A stretch of 64,000 nt of DNA, from positions 310,001 through 374,000 of the forward strand of contig NZ_JAJPUI010000005.1 of NCBI RefSeq assembly GCF_021390935.1. The letters run 5' to 3'. Below the pieces are notes generated by a model that saw nothing but the letters and a program-made list of their open reading frames with translations, searched no databases and was not told the origin of the DNA. Below, piece by piece: positions 63,092 through 64,000 of the stretch (positions within the stretch are counted from its first letter, which is position 1; every line of letters begins with the position of its first letter). Source of the stretch: Streptomyces sp. CC228A. Lineage in GTDB: Bacteria > Actinomycetota > Actinomycetes > Streptomycetales > Streptomycetaceae. Both the position numbers and the translations under genes were made by a program.

Positions 63092-64000
63092 CGCTTCCCT
63101 TCCAGATAGGCGGTGTAGACAACGTACTTGGACGCGTGCTCCTTCTTCGGGACGTACTTGAGCTGGATCACCACCACGTTCCCGGCGTCCACGCCCTGGG
63201 CGCCGTTCTTCACCCACTGCTTGCCCAGGCCGTTCTCGCCCCGGAGCTCCCAGCGGATGGTCTTCAGGTCGGTCTTCGGGTCGAAGCCCTTGCCCTTGCC
63301 GACCTGGTTGGCCCGCTTCAGGATCCAGGCGCTCAGCTCGTCGGCCTTGCCGGGCTGCGCGATCCACTGCCGCATGGCGTCGTCGACGGCGCGCGCGGCG
63401 ATCTCCTTGGAGTCCCACCGGGTGGCGATGCCGCCCCTCGACGCCTCCGCCTTCGCCGCCATCTGGCGATCGCTCTTGTTGACGTGCTCACCCAGCGTGT
63501 GGGCGCCGCTGATGCCCTCGTCGCCGATGATGTCGGTGCAGTTGTGGACGAGGACGTCCCGCGGCCGGGCGCCTTCGGTGCTGACGTAGAAGGTGTGCAG
63601 CTCGTCGACCGTCAGGTCGTACACCTGGCGCGGCTCCAGGCCGGTCCGGGTGCGCAGCCCCGTCACGGCGTGCAGCGTCCCGTCGGGGGTCCGCAGCCGG
63701 TCCCCGGTGCGCAGGTCGGACACCAGGGTCCAGCCCCTGCCGTCCACCCAGAACCGGTGGCCCGCGGTGCTGGTGAGGGCCCCGTCGGCCAGGGTGATGT
63801 CGACCAGCCGCTCGGTGGGGTGCCGGAAGGTGTCGGTCACCGGCTGTGCGGCGGACCGCCCGGTCTCCGGGTCCCCGGCGAGCAGCACGTCACCGACGCG
63901 GACGTCCTCGATCGCCTTGCGCGAGCCGTCCGCCATCAGGACCCGGGTGGCGGCCGGGAAGCTGTTGACCCGGCAGGCGGTGACCACGTCCTCGTAGGCG
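63088..64000 (-). CDS. Polymorphic toxin, Hint plus RNase A-like C-terminal domain (partial)
   Basis: C-terminal 304 residues of a larger protein whose start lies beyond the right edge. A Hint/intein-like self-cleaving domain runs from CRVNSFPAATRVLMADG through GDVLLAGDPETG and STAGHRFWVDGRGW to YDLTVDELHTFYV and DVLVHNC, with the N-terminal Cys and the final His-Asn-Cys present. The toxin tip (SGAHTLGEHVNKSDRQMAAK, then AASRGGIATRW-like and VVIQLKYVPKKEHASKYVVY) resembles bacterial CdiA-type RNase A domains with their HTLxxHV motif. Autocleavage at the Hint domain would release the RNase in a target cell. Confidence 0.82.
   Translation of the reverse strand, partial: AYEDVVTACRVNSFPAATRVLMADGSRKAIEDVRVGDVLLAGDPETGRSAAQPVTDTFRHPTERLVDITLADGALTSTAGHRFWVDGRGWTLVSDLRTGDRLRTPDGTLHAVTGLRTRTGLEPRQVYDLTVDELHTFYVSTEGARPRDVLVHNCTDIIGDEGISGAHTLGEHVNKSDRQMAAKAEASRGGIATRWDSKEIAARAVDDAMRQWIAQPGKADELSAWILKRANQVGKGKGFDPKTDLKTIRWELRGENGLGKQWVKNGAQGVDAGNVVVIQLKYVPKKEHASKYVVYTAYLEGKR

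Overview
This window looks like a chromosomal segment of a Streptomyces or close relative. It is very GC-rich with strong third-position G/C bias, uses many GTG starts, and couples genes through ATGA/GTGA overlaps. It also has a Streptomyces-type housekeeping order (purC, purD, dnaX, SRP RNA, tRNA-Ser) and separate metG and aspS genes. I worked by reading translations and motifs only; no database search was possible.

Layout. 0.5-5.6 kb: three glycine tRNAs flank a drug-exporter-like ABC transporter with a two-component system. 5.6-15.3 kb: purC, a dimethylformamidase-like protein, a degenerate M48-like membrane protein, purD, dnaX, SRP RNA and tRNA-Ser(GGA). 15.2-16.75 kb: a short segment bounded by the tRNA-Ser 3' half and a decayed copy of it, probably an integration scar. 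17.1-20.6 kb: a split transketolase plus an aspartokinase behind a near-consensus promoter. 20.7-27.2 kb: a DUF2079 membrane protein, a SLOG-like protein, an EamA transporter and cobalamin genes cobM and cobL. 27.4-32.8 kb: a DrrAB-like ABC exporter, a small membrane protein, an APC permease and an unknown protein. 33-36.9 kb: a PhoX phosphatase with a PHO box and a TerF-like VWA protein. 37.1-40 kb: an XRE regulator followed by a string of coupled cysteine-containing mini-genes. 40.2-41.9 kb: metG.

42-52.6 kb is the most interesting part, an apparently uncharacterised biosynthetic cluster. Eight co-directional and mostly overlapping genes encode an ALAS-like oxoamine synthase, an Fe/2-oxoglutarate dioxygenase, a KASIII-like enzyme, an ATP-grasp ligase, an MDR reductase, an orphan protein, a PaaK/LuxE-like adenylating enzyme and an MFS exporter. 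A 49-residue secreted-peptide candidate and a divergent LuxR regulator sit at the promoter end.

53-64 kb: an L,D-transpeptidase, aspS, a SpoIIE-type phosphatase, an AI-2E-family protein, a pirin, an SseB-like protein, a DUF2785 protein, and an RNase A-like polymorphic toxin with its immunity gene, cut by the right edge.

Caveat: at least ten genes are split between reading frames. Nearly all can be repaired by adding single bases, mostly at G/C runs, and they include the essential dnaX. The submitted sequence therefore probably carries systematic one-base deletions, so I annotate these genes as frameshifted CDS rather than true pseudogenes.
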